Shown: piece after piece, positions 35,801 through 42,817 of the stretch
How the letters are laid out: every line of letters begins with the position of its first letter
How positions within the stretch are numbered: position 1 is the first letter of the stretch
NCBI GenBank assembly: GCA_002482845.1
Contig: DLGT01000059.1
Span: forward strand, 10,812-74,811
Length of the DNA: 64,000 nt
Direction: 5' to 3'
Origin: Saprospiraceae bacterium UBA7687
Lineage (GTDB): Bacteria > Bacteroidota > Bacteroidia > Chitinophagales > Saprospiraceae
Translations under genes and position numbers: made by a program
Notes under the pieces: generated by a model
What the model was told of the DNA's origin: nothing
Database searches by the model: none
The model's input: only the letters and a program-made list of their open reading frames with translations

Positions 35801-38800
35801 GCCCATACAATTAGTGATATTCTCTACCCGAGTTGGCGTAGCATTACCAGCAATGAGGCACGATCCAGTACTATTATTTGTATAAGCAAGTGGTGTCAAT
35901 GCAGTCGGTATTGCTACACTACAATCTATTGTAATACTCGCTGGTGGATTGACAAAATCCGCTTCAGGTGGTGGCAATACGGTTAGGACTTGCGTATGCG
36001 ATATTTGTCTATTACAATAATCTGTTGTTTGCCATGTGAAGGTAATTGTACCTGCACAATTTACAATATTGTCTACTCTAGTTGGAGTTAAGGTTCCTTC
36101 TATCAGACATGCACCACTTGAACCATTTGTATAATTTAAAGGTGGAAGTGTACCTGCTGGTGGTACATCAGGACAATTAATCGTCATGTTTGATGGTGCT
36201 CCAGTAATAGTTGCCACAGGTGGAGGCAGTACTGTTAATACTTGTGTATGAGATATGGTTCTATTACAATAGTCAGTCGTTTGCCATGTGAACGTAATTG
36301 TACCAGCACAGTTGACAATATTGTCCACTCTTGTAGGCGTAAGCGTACCAGAAATTAAACAAGTACCACTCGATCCATTTGTATAAGTTAAAGGTGGCAG
36401 TGTTCCAGTCGGTGGGATGTCCACACAATTGATAGTCATACTAGCTGGAGGAGATGCAATAGTTGCCACAGGTGGAGGCAATACTGTTAACACTTGTGTA
36501 TGTGAGATAGTCCTATTACAATAGTCAGTTGTCTGCCATGTGTAAGTAATTGTACCAGCACAATTGACAATATTATCTACTCTAGTAGGAATAAGTGTCC
36601 CGGATATTAAACAACTACCACTCGATCCATTTGTATACGTTAAAGGTGGCAATGTCCCTGTAGGTGGGATGTCCACACAATTAATTGTCATACTGGCTGG
36701 AGGCGAAGCAATAGTTGCAATAGGTGGTGCTAATACTGTAAGCACTTGTGTATGAGAGATGGTTCTGTTACAATAATCAGTTGTCTGCCAAGTATAAGTT
36801 ATTGTACCTGTACAATTGACAATATTGTCTACTCTAGTAGGAATAAGCGTACCTGATATTAAACAAGTCCCACTAGATCCATTCGTATAATTTAATGGAG
36901 GTAATGTGCCTACAGGTGGTATATCTACACAATTAATGGTCATATTTCCAGGAGCAGCAGCTATAGTTGCAACTGGTGGTGCTTGTACAGTAAGCACCTG
37001 CGTATGGTTTATATTTCTACCACAAAAATCAGTTACTGACCATGTGTAAGTGATCGTTCCAACACAATTTGTTATAGCATCTACCCTAGTCGGGATAGCC
37101 GATCCTGATATAAGACAAGCGCCACTCGACCCATTTGTGTAAGTCAATGGAGGTAAAGTTCCAACTGGTGGTATGTCTACACAGTTTATAGTCATACTAG
37201 CTGGTAAACTTGCAAACACAGCAATATTCGGTGGTTGGACAGTTAATACCTGAACGTGCTGGATCAGTCTTCCACAAATATCTGTTGTTGACCAAGTATA
37301 GGTGATTGTACCAGAACAGTTGGTATTGTTGTCTACTCTTGTAGGTATAAGAGTACCTGATATAAGACAACTTCCAGAACTATTATTTGTATAAGTTAAT
37401 GGAGGCAATACTCCAGGCGCGGGTATCTGTTCACAAGTAATATTCATAGATGCAGGTCCATTAAGGACTGCAGGTGGAATTGGCGAGAGCGTAATAGTTT
37501 GTACATGTGTGGCTGTATTATCACAATCATCAGTTACCGTCCATGTACGAATCAATGTACCTCCAGCACAATCTGTATAATTTACCACTTCTGTACCCAT
37601 AACAGTTCCATCAGGAATACAATTATCGGTGTAAACTAGATTCATCAATGGCGGTATCTCTCCGAAACAGCTATAATTGGCGTTAGCAGGTGGATTTGTA
37701 AAAACTGGTGGCTCATCATCTTCAAATGAAAAAGGCACCATATCTAATACGCAACAATCGTCGCCACACATTACTGATGAAATATTAGCACCCAAAACAG
37801 GAGGTGTACCTGTGCCTACAGGATAATTATAAGCATAAGCAGTAAAATCAGCACACATGTCATGTGTGAATGTGGTAGTCTCCCCTAGTTCAATTTTAAC
37901 AATAACACCTGCTGAATTTACAATCAAAATATATTTTGTATTTGCTCCATATCCCGTGGTAGAAATTGTAACTGTTTCGTTAGGACACACTGGTGTGGGT
38001 AATGCTGTGATAGTTCCCATTTCTGGTCCAACAACGGTGATAGTTTTACATAAAGGAGCAGGACTTCCAGATTCAGGCACACAATCATTATATACATCAA
38101 CACATAAATTATACATGCCTGGTGCTGAGAATGAAAAAGACCTAGTAAAAGAAGCAATAGGATCATTTTCTATTTTTTCTGTTACATTGGCAGAAACGCC
38201 ATCAATATACCATGGATACCTAATACCGCCTGTTACTGTAAAAAATGTATAAGCTCCTGGCTCATTAATACATAATACATCTGGCCCAGTTAGACCAGGG
38301 GGCGGCCAATTACCCAATGAAGGTGGACATGGCGGAGTAAGTACTTCAATTGAAACATTTGTGCAAGCAGACCCACAGCATCCATCTACTAAAAAGTAAT
38401 AAGTTTTTCCAGGAATTAAACCAGTCATTGTAACTGTCCTTGATCCTGATGTAGAATTACATTGTCCTGTCGTATTACAACCTACTACAGAACCATAATA
38501 GTTTTCGCAGTCACCATATACAGATGCCTGTAATCCAGCACAAGTACCTGGTCCAGGTTGAGCATCATTGCATCCAGAAAAATTAACTTTAAGAGTAAGG
38601 TTTGGACATCCAGCGGCAAAAGCAAACCACGTTGGATTATGAGAAGTTGTTCCATCACCATTAAAACACATTCCACCTGTTGGGCCATCATTTGGATGGG
38701 AATAAGAGGACATCTGATAAGTATAGCCATCAAGATCTTCTGCAGAACATAAAATTTGAGCTCCCTGACAAGTACATGCTGCTTCACTACCATTAGTACA

Positions 38801-38869
38801 TGGATCTGCAATTTGTCCTAAAGATGTGAAATAATTGATCCCAAATAGAATAACTAATAAATACCTCAT
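29813..38869 (-). CDS. Giant T9SS-secreted adhesin with HYR-like repeats
   Basis: 3018 residues, signal peptide 1-18 (YFTSLGQ). A cysteine-rich front domain (20-180) and PKD-like segments lead to 13 HYR-like units (about residues 386-1460; pattern C-x-YTN-x-S-x-CLI-x-G-x-NC-x-GTITYTW-x-TD-x-C-x-R-x-H-x-QVLTV). Units 4-7 are nearly identical at DNA level with a period of exactly 252 bp. Then come a SprB-like domain (about 1870-1930), four units with a PC-x3-C-x-CxDNGTxxDxxDD pattern (about 1930-2290), PKD/Ig-type blocks, and a C-terminal type-B sorting domain (about 2920-3018: IPNVINVNGDQNSFF, LSVFDRWGNLIF, PGVYVYSVEY). It is exported by the type IX system and attached or released at the cell surface. 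Adhesion is inferred. Confidence 0.93.
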   Translation of the reverse strand: MRYLLVILFGINYFTSLGQIADPCTNGSEAACTCQGAQILCSAEDLDGYTYQMSSYSHPNDGPTGGMCFNGDGTTSHNPTWFAFAAGCPNLTLKVNFSGCNDAQPGPGTCAGLQASVYGDCENYYGSVVGCNTTGQCNSTSGSRTVTMTGLIPGKTYYFLVDGCCGSACTNVSIEVLTPPCPPSLGNWPPPGLTGPDVLCINEPGAYTFFTVTGGIRYPWYIDGVSANVTEKIENDPIASFTRSFSFSAPGMYNLCVDVYNDCVPESGSPAPLCKTITVVGPEMGTITALPTPVCPNETVTISTTGYGANTKYILIVNSAGVIVKIELGETTTFTHDMCADFTAYAYNYPVGTGTPPVLGANISSVMCGDDCCVLDMVPFSFEDDEPPVFTNPPANANYSCFGEIPPLMNLVYTDNCIPDGTVMGTEVVNYTDCAGGTLIRTWTVTDDCDNTATHVQTITLSPIPPAVLNGPASMNITCEQIPAPGVLPPLTYTNNSSGSCLISGTLIPTRVDNNTNCSGTITYTWSTTDICGRLIQHVQVLTVQPPNIAVFASLPASMTINCVDIPPVGTLPPLTYTNGSSGACLISGSAIPTRVDAITNCVGTITYTWSVTDFCGRNINHTQVLTVQAPPVATIAAAPGNMTINCVDIPPVGTLPPLNYTNGSSGTCLISGTLIPTRVDNIVNCTGTITYTWQTTDYCNRTISHTQVLTVLAPPIATIASPPASMTINCVDIPPTGTLPPLTYTNGSSGSCLISGTLIPTRVDNIVNCAGTITYTWQTTDYCNRTISHTQVLTVLPPPVATIASPPASMTINCVDIPPTGTLPPLTYTNGSSGTCLISGTLTPTRVDNIVNCAGTITFTWQTTDYCNRTISHTQVLTVLPPPVATITGAPSNMTINCPDVPPAGTLPPLNYTNGSSGACLIEGTLTPTRVDNIVNCAGTITFTWQTTDYCNRQISHTQVLTVLPPPEADFVNPPASITIDCSVAIPTALTPLAYTNNSTGSCLIAGNATPTRVENITNCMGTVTYTWSFTDQCNRQKQHVQVITVTPPAEAFPVNPPASATINCDQVPPAGVVPPLMYSNGGTGLCLIEGMMNGTRLDEIVNCAGRVTFTWTATDPCGRTINHIQILTVLPPPVVTLTNPPVYTTPITCADASTFVAPVIAYSNNSPCLVEGTLNPVVTNNYNACGGNIQISWNGTDMCNRPVTYNQIIIVQPAPPPAFTSTLPQDITVDCSNLTIYAIPLNYSNGLNNTCGIMGTVQGVLNQSTTICGGTATVTWNVTDACGNNLSHVQNITVNPAPQASFVNPPPPTSTVACGGLPFQLPTLSYTNNATGSCLISGTVTAVQTGSYDACGGTVQYTWQFTDACGRSIVYNQNITVLPSSNPVVFINPPADENLPCGVGFGTPPVLSYSNGLSGICGINGTANPITQDFGTNRVYTWSFIHPCTNAQIEHVQTVTIVPEPNIVLNPSSVTLCEGQTFDLSTILVTDLNGQSANLFTSYHTGSPATSANEITNPIIIASLFQNSYVIKVTNEFGCSDEEIVIFNVTTQIGAGDGSSGNECKDGTPVSLWDYLFGNYDINGYWVYLGSENLNIDDPFNVNFSEVPAGDYEFQYIVPGLNGCPDDEATILISVVAPGDYFIESVNCSGDLLTYTIQLIALGYQVETTAGTVVSNGGGSFTITNIPIAQGVTLTFSNSGSNCSPQTVDISAPTCGCPNINPPTNNGNVLACQNSQNVTLSVTQGAGLSVNWYSLATGGTLLLANSNTYSPSTATTGIFTFFAEAIDLVTNCKSNTRTQVRLEVVANPNVMNAILRTCDDNADGFAEFNLDDIKTSVNANPANVITFHINNADALTGANPLPTLYTNTVVNQTIFASVRNNNGCISVAQVQLVTINPPTFNTVITSISCVGAQDGAIEVISTGTNTYRLNNLPWTSSNIFENLGPGTYSVSVRNEDLCISTASLTIVPGQSLSVASYSIICENNGTASISTDDIYEVTFTIASTINVSNQFEVFFNNVSQGLFNYNVSSTITLPANGMGGLLEFIDVVSGCETSRVVGSLIPCSTDCEIVFSGLTVVCSDNGTESDGTDDFYTISLTAQASNGSNTNTFNILVNDVIVGTYSYGTVISFQLPADGQVPTVVIRDADDLQCIENVAVNALTPCSASCVINSTITNILCNDNGTINDPADDLYTFDIRVTGLNISSGWFIQGDPQLRTYNATHRIGPFLISGGDFNEDIFDSVDNNCLVNVTVEAPAACSEPCVLRVDNLLVNPCNDNGTGDDDTDDVFDISFSVSRVSGSVNFYNVTDGTTIYGPYTYGQTVTISNLSANGSTITLSVYDGINSGCTQTIVVSQPSCSSCTQTVDAGADITLTCIQNTATLTATSSQPGVYTWTGPNGFLKTGQSVTTTTPGVYTVTVIYPDNCTATDIVEVFKDGSLPVSNAGLDQSITCNVTSVTLSGTSNLSTNVQYVWTNSSGSVVGNTQNITVTEPGLYYFEVINLTNNCSSGQDEVEVIDDTEKPIAIIFADPSNLIDCIIGTVVLSGQPQDNVIFNWIYTENNVQNQNSVIIDFATIVTMTAIDTLSGCSNSSMLEIIDLQDYPILVITPPLPITCTTNETTIIASDSPQGPNLVFEWYNSNNVLIPGANSSTLNVNMPGVYYVVLTDTLNGCSNRDTIDVGRIGDFPEISVSEDKTLYCGATNTSLDVNIINPLSAVNIVWNSADGNILNGTNTQSIQTQGAGTYSVQVTYPISGCMTTEDIIVNINNNVPEAVVAVVEDESCVNDRNGSIDITTIEGGEEPYQLSLNGATNPRLDDLPPGEYLLGITDANGCPFDTTFTIEPGNQFELSTISPLEIIASSTQILEVKTNLDPTLIASVIWSPSTNLSCDTCLVTTLTAREAITYTVTVTDIYGCVEEINVVIRLRDNTIVTIPNVINVNGDQNSFFTIYGNEGLIAVKKLSVFDRWGNLIFLKENFPPNIPQEGWNGKFNNTDVVPGVYVYSVEYITTGGEKTVAGDITVIR
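35968..37230 (-). repeat. Near-identical 252-bp tandem coding repeats
   Basis: Within the giant gene, five consecutive 84-codon units start near 36976, 36724, 36472 and 36220, ending near 35968; for example the CCACACAATT words at 36421 and 36673 are exactly 252 bp apart. Codons differ mainly at third positions, which points to recent duplication or gene conversion. Unit number could vary between strains and could be mis-assembled from short reads. Confidence 0.8.
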
Positions 38870-39247
38870 TTCCGATTATTTGGTTTAGCGAATTGAATTG
38901 CAAATAAAACAAATTGTTTTGTAAATTCCTAGATATTTAATCAATCAATTTAAAAAATTATCATCCAAAACAAGTAGTGTCATTTTCCCGACATTAAAAT
39001 ATTAGTGGATAATTTGTGTAGTTTGCAAAATTATATTGTTTTAAATGGGTAAATAATATTCATTTCTGCATAACGAAATATTTTATAAACCATTGAATCT
39101 TATTTTGTTATCATTACATTAATTCATATCATACATTCATCTAAGAAATATATTTTTTGAACATAAAAATGACATTTCTGTTTGATTTGACAGATAAGCA
39201 ATACTTTTGCATTATTTTAATGTAATACCTACATAGACAAAACAAAG
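38870..39247. other. 378-bp divergent intergenic region
   Basis: This lies between the start of the giant gene (minus) and the ferredoxin gene (plus). It is very A/T-rich and without a gene. A clear plus-strand promoter is at 39182-39209. On the minus strand a TAATTTTG -7-like box lies at 39026-39033, about 157 bp from the giant gene start, with an uncertain -33 box. Confidence 0.5.
39182..39209 (+). promoter_or_regulatory. Promoter of the ferredoxin-iscX-kdsC unit
   Basis: TTG -33 box at 39182-39184 and -7 box TACTTTTG at 39202-39209, with a 17-bp spacer. The start would be near 39216, about 32 bases before the ATG at 39248. This is one of the best matches to the Bacteroidota consensus in the window. 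Confidence 0.65.
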
Positions 39248-39589
39248 ATGGCAACCATAAAATTTAGATTTGAAGATACCACTATTCCAGAAGTATTGGT
39301 CAGTAATGCAGAAGAAGGATATTCTATATTAGAAATTACCGAAGACCACGATGTGCATCTAAACCATAACTGTGGTGGCGTTTGTGCATGTTCTACTTGT
39401 CACATTTATGTGGTAAAAGGTGGAGATGATCTAGAAGAAATCTCAGATAAAGAAGAAGATTTTATTGACAGAGCCATCAATCCAAAAATAGAATCTAGAT
39501 TAGCATGTCAGTGTATCATCCTTGATGCGGATGCTGAAATAGAAGTTATCATTCCTGATCAAAAAAATATCATTGGTCACGAACATTGA
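39248..39589 (+). CDS. 2Fe-2S ferredoxin (ISC/adrenodoxin type)
   Basis: 113 residues with the C-x5-C-x2-C...C cluster motif of adrenodoxin-type ferredoxins: NCGGVCACSTCHIYV (Cys 42, 46/48 and 51) and LACQC near 88. The motif starts at C42-GGVCA-C48-ST-C51; Cys46 is an extra cysteine. It carries electrons for Fe-S cluster assembly; iscX follows 49 bp downstream, which supports the ISC role. The rest of the isc operon is not in this window. Confidence 0.92.
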   Translation: MATIKFRFEDTTIPEVLVSNAEEGYSILEITEDHDVHLNHNCGGVCACSTCHIYVVKGGDDLEEISDKEEDFIDRAINPKIESRLACQCIILDADAEIEVIIPDQKNIIGHEH

Positions 39590-39638
39590 TAGCAATTAAA
39601 AAAAATATTCATTTTAATTATCATAAATAAAACCAATC

Positions 39639-39884
39639 ATGGCATTTGAAGATATTGATAATCTACCAATCAATTGGGCAGATCACGAAGATATAGGTAT
39701 GAAACTTTACGAAAGATTTGGTGATGACTTTACTGAAGGCAAAATATACCGTGTAAGGTTTACAGAACTTATTGAATACGTGTTAGAAATATCTAATTTC
39801 GTTGGGAAAAGAGAAGATTGTACGGAACCACACTTGGAGCAAATCCAAGCAAAATGGGTGTATGAGTGGAGAGACAACCAATAA
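39639..39884 (+). CDS. iscX: Fe-S assembly protein IscX
   Basis: An 81-residue small acidic protein matching IscX/YfhJ: NWADHEDIGMKLYERFGDDF, VRFTELIEYVLEISNF and a C-terminal IQAKWVYEW helix. IscX binds the cysteine desulfurase IscS and modulates cluster assembly, sharing its site with frataxin. It has about 15 more N-terminal residues than the E. coli protein. It is located between the 2Fe-2S ferredoxin and the kdsC-like gene; the kdsC ATG at 39887 is two bases after its stop. Confidence 0.9.
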   Translation: MAFEDIDNLPINWADHEDIGMKLYERFGDDFTEGKIYRVRFTELIEYVLEISNFVGKREDCTEPHLEQIQAKWVYEWRDNQ

Positions 39885-39886
39885 TC

Positions 39887-40384
39887 ATGAATCACGAACT
39901 TTTTAATCACATTACGACATTCATATTTGATGTAGACGGTGTGTTCACAAATAGTGAAGTCATTGTCATGGAAAATGGAGATCTTGTGCGTACCATGAAT
40001 ACCCGTGATGGTCAAGCGCTCAAGATTGCCATGGATGCAGGTTATCACGTGGCTATCATCACCAAAGGATTTTCCACTGGGGTACGCAAAAGATTCGAAA
40101 CACTAGGTGTACCACATATTTATGATAAACTAAAGGAGAAAGAAGCTGCTTTTGTTGAATACACGAGTTTATTAGGTTTGAAAAAAGAAGAAATCTTATT
40201 TATGGGAGACGACATTCCTGATTTAGTCTTATATGATAAAGTGGGCATTTCTTCTACTCCTTCTGATGGAGCAATTGAAAATCTCCAAAGAGCATCTTTT
40301 ATATCATCCAAAAAAGGTGGTGAAGGTTGTGTACGCGAAGTCATTGAAAAAGTGATGCGTATCCAAAATAAATGGAATTTCTAA
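39887..40384 (+). CDS. kdsC: KdsC-type HAD phosphatase (Kdo-8-phosphate phosphatase)
   Basis: 165 residues from the ATG at 39887. An in-frame ATG at 39866 would add seven residues inside iscX and is less likely. The HAD signature is complete: FDVDGVFTNS (nucleophile and acid Asp), IITKG and GDDIPDLVL. Lack of a cap domain and the length of about 165 residues fit the tetrameric KdsC class, which releases phosphate from Kdo-8-phosphate in lipopolysaccharide synthesis. Tightly packed after iscX (2 bp) and 6 bp before the ubiA-like gene. Confidence 0.88.
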   Translation: MNHELFNHITTFIFDVDGVFTNSEVIVMENGDLVRTMNTRDGQALKIAMDAGYHVAIITKGFSTGVRKRFETLGVPHIYDKLKEKEAAFVEYTSLLGLKKEEILFMGDDIPDLVLYDKVGISSTPSDGAIENLQRASFISSKKGGEGCVREVIEKVMRIQNKWNF

Positions 40385-40390
40385 AATATT

Positions 40391-41314
40391 ATGATACCGT
40401 TTATCCATATATTAAGACCTAAAAATCTAATTATAGTAGGTATTACCCAATGGATATTATACCATTTTATCATTTTAGCCTTTGTTGCTACGCCAGCTCT
40501 TGACTTTGTTTTGTTTTTTTTGTTGGTTATAGATACCATGCTCATTGCAGCAGGTGGGTATGTTATTAATGATATCATTGATGCAAAAACTGATCAAGTA
40601 AATAAACCTTTAAAAACTTATATTCCTTCCAAAATTAGTCTAAAAACAGCGACTTATTATTATTACACTTTATTGGCTATAGGTTTTTTTATCGCTTTGT
40701 ATATTGCTTACAGCATTAATAATTTACTCCTAGTTACAATATATCCTTCTTCTTGTTTTTTATTATACCTTTACTCCGCAAAATATAAAAACTCCATCAT
40801 CATTGGTAATGTGTTGGTAAGTTTGTTTGTTGCCATGGTGTCAGGCATTATCTTATTTGCTGAGCGAAATGCTGTCCTTGCATTAAATGATCTTCCAAGT
40901 ATGTGGCTTATATTGGAGTTGTTTTTTGCTTACATGGTCTTCTCATTTTTGGTCAATATGATCAGAGAAATCATTAAAGATATTGAAGATTTAGAAGGTG
41001 ATAAATCAGCAGGTCTCACCACCTACCCTATCAAATATGGTGCAGATTCCGCCAAAAAGCTAGCCGTCATTTTTTGCGTCATCTCTATTTTTGTGCTTGT
41101 TTTATGGTTATTGACCACAAATATCCCTATGGATCTTAGGGTATATGTTTTTTTATTGTTATTGGTGGCGTCTCCGTTAGTAGTGATCATTCAAATTTTG
41201 ACAAAAACAACTATCAAAAGAGATTTTAGCAAGATAAGTGCTATTCTCAAATACATTATGTTAGCTGGATTGGTAAGTATTATTTTATTGTCTTCTATTT
41301 TAAAATCATTATGA
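40391..41314 (+). CDS. UbiA-family prenyltransferase
   Basis: 307 residues, about eight to nine membrane helices. The first Asp-rich motif is NDIIDAKTDQVNKP (about 58-71) and the second is REIIKDIEDLEGDKSAG (about 199-215), both in the prenyl-diphosphate-binding positions. Bacteroidota homologues are often annotated as geranylgeranylglycerol-phosphate geranylgeranyltransferase, but the acceptor cannot be read from the sequence. The stop overlaps the maf start by 4 bp, so the two are coupled. Confidence 0.88.
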   Translation: MIPFIHILRPKNLIIVGITQWILYHFIILAFVATPALDFVLFFLLVIDTMLIAAGGYVINDIIDAKTDQVNKPLKTYIPSKISLKTATYYYYTLLAIGFFIALYIAYSINNLLLVTIYPSSCFLLYLYSAKYKNSIIIGNVLVSLFVAMVSGIILFAERNAVLALNDLPSMWLILELFFAYMVFSFLVNMIREIIKDIEDLEGDKSAGLTTYPIKYGADSAKKLAVIFCVISIFVLVLWLLTTNIPMDLRVYVFLLLLVASPLVVIIQILTKTTIKRDFSKISAILKYIMLAGLVSIILLSSILKSL

Positions 41315-41886
41315 AATCATTGATAGATAAACAAATAGTTTTGGGTTCAAAATCACCACGAAGAAGTCAACTCTTGACAGAAGCTGGATTCAATTTTGAA
41401 GTACGAATCCAAGATATTGATGAAGACTTCGACCCTAATATGCCAGTGTTAGAAGTAGCAGAAGACCTTGCAAAAAGAAAAGCGGAAGCATTGCTAGATA
41501 CACTTGCAGATAATGAAGTTTTAATTACAGCGGATAGTGTAGTCATTTTAGATGGTATCATTTATAATAAACCGGCCAATTATGACGAAGGTATTTTGAT
41601 GCTTGCTAAATTATCACATAGCACCCATACTGTTGCAACAGGTGTATGTATAAAAAGTAAAACTAAATCGATATCCTTTACAGTTACCACGATGGTCACC
41701 TTCGACACTATCTCAAAATCAGAAATGGACTACTACCTTGTCAATCACAAGCCCTATGATAAAGCAGGTGGTTATGGTATACAAGATTGGATTGGATTAT
41801 GTAAAGTTGCTTCTATACACGGTAATTATAGCAATGTCATGGGATTACCCATCAGAGAAGTTTATCAGGCTTTAATGACTTTTTAG
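41311..41886 (+). CDS. maf: Maf-family nucleotide pyrophosphatase
   Basis: 191 residues with the Maf signature LGSKSPRRSQLL (residues 12-23), VAEDLAKRKAEAL, the catalytic TADSVVILDG and the YDKAGGYGIQ block. The YhdE-like subgroup hydrolyses dTTP/UTP and modified nucleotides and is linked to septum control and house-cleaning. Four-base overlap with the prenyltransferase gene. The convergent HDAC-like gene ends 23 bp downstream, without a visible terminator hairpin. Confidence 0.92.
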   Translation: MKSLIDKQIVLGSKSPRRSQLLTEAGFNFEVRIQDIDEDFDPNMPVLEVAEDLAKRKAEALLDTLADNEVLITADSVVILDGIIYNKPANYDEGILMLAKLSHSTHTVATGVCIKSKTKSISFTVTTMVTFDTISKSEMDYYLVNHKPYDKAGGYGIQDWIGLCKVASIHGNYSNVMGLPIREVYQALMTF

Positions 41887-41908
41887 AAAAAGTATCTGAA
41901 TTCTCATT

Positions 41909-42811
41909 TTAGAAATAAATATCTTGTGCAACTCTAAATGTATTGGCGTGAGCATCAATAATGTCTGTCATCATAGGAGAATAACCTCCACCCATACTCA
42001 CTGCCACAGGAATTTTGTAGTCTTTGCAAGTCTGTAAGACTAAACGATCACGTTCTTTACAGCCCTTTCTACTTAGATTGAGCCTACCTAGTTTGTCTGA
42101 CTCCAATACATCTACGCCAGATAAGTAAAAAATAAAATCAGGCTGTACTTGATCAATTAATTTTGGTAATGTTTCCTTTAAAGTTTGGAGATACAATCGG
42201 TCATCTGTTTTGTCGGGCAGGCCTATATCTAGATTAGAGACTTCTTTTCGTGTGGGATAGTTTTTTTCTCCATGCATCGAAAAAGTAAAGACCCTTGGCT
42301 CATGTTCAAAGATTTTTGCAGTCCCATTTCCTTGATGTACATCCAGATCTATGATTAAAATCTGAGAAACTTGTCCTCTATACAAAAGGATATTCGCTGC
42401 AATTGCAATATCATTAAACAGACAGAAGCCTTCTCCCCTATCTGAAAATGAATGGTGCGTTCCGCCAGCAATATTCATAGCGATACCATATTCCATGGCA
42501 TATTCTGCGCACTTTATGGTACCATTAGCAATATGTTTACCACGTCTTACCAAAACATCAGACATAGGAAATCCAATGTTCCTAATCTCCTTTCTGTCCA
42601 ATTGTTGATGATTCAGTTTATCTAGATATATCTGTGTATGGGTGAGCAATATGAGTTCGTCATCCAATGCATCAGGATGAAAAAAATGATCATTCGTCAC
42701 AGTACCTTCGTATAATAATTGTTCTGGCAATAATTCATACTTTATCATCGGAAAACGATGTCCTTCAGGAAGTTCATACTTGTATATGGGCGAATAAGCG
42801 ATTTTTAACAT
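41909..42811 (-). CDS. Histone-deacetylase-family amidohydrolase
   Basis: 300 residues of the arginase/HDAC fold: the charge-relay GGTHHSFSDRGEGFC (His pair), Zn ligands in DLDVHQGNGT and FYLSGVDVLESDKLG, and the terminal MGGGYS. Bacterial members deacetylate acetoin-utilisation, polyamine or other acyl-amide substrates; the substrate is not predictable here. It is the last of the minus-strand block and only 6 bp after the stop of the second giant gene's upstream neighbour order, so read-through transcription from the giant gene is possible. Confidence 0.9.
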   Translation of the reverse strand: MLKIAYSPIYKYELPEGHRFPMIKYELLPEQLLYEGTVTNDHFFHPDALDDELILLTHTQIYLDKLNHQQLDRKEIRNIGFPMSDVLVRRGKHIANGTIKCAEYAMEYGIAMNIAGGTHHSFSDRGEGFCLFNDIAIAANILLYRGQVSQILIIDLDVHQGNGTAKIFEHEPRVFTFSMHGEKNYPTRKEVSNLDIGLPDKTDDRLYLQTLKETLPKLIDQVQPDFIFYLSGVDVLESDKLGRLNLSRKGCKERDRLVLQTCKDYKIPVAVSMGGGYSPMMTDIIDAHANTFRVAQDIYF

Positions 42812-42817
42812 CTACTT

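Noticed and set aside
35968..37230. Regular repeats resembling a CRISPR array
   Set aside because: The period is 252 bp, units are coding and in frame, and there are no short repeats with unique spacers.
29813..38869. Many plus-strand open frames of 60-130 residues inside the giant genes
   Set aside because: They are antisense shadows of repetitive Thr/Asn-rich coding sequence; they have no signal, family or spacing that supports them.
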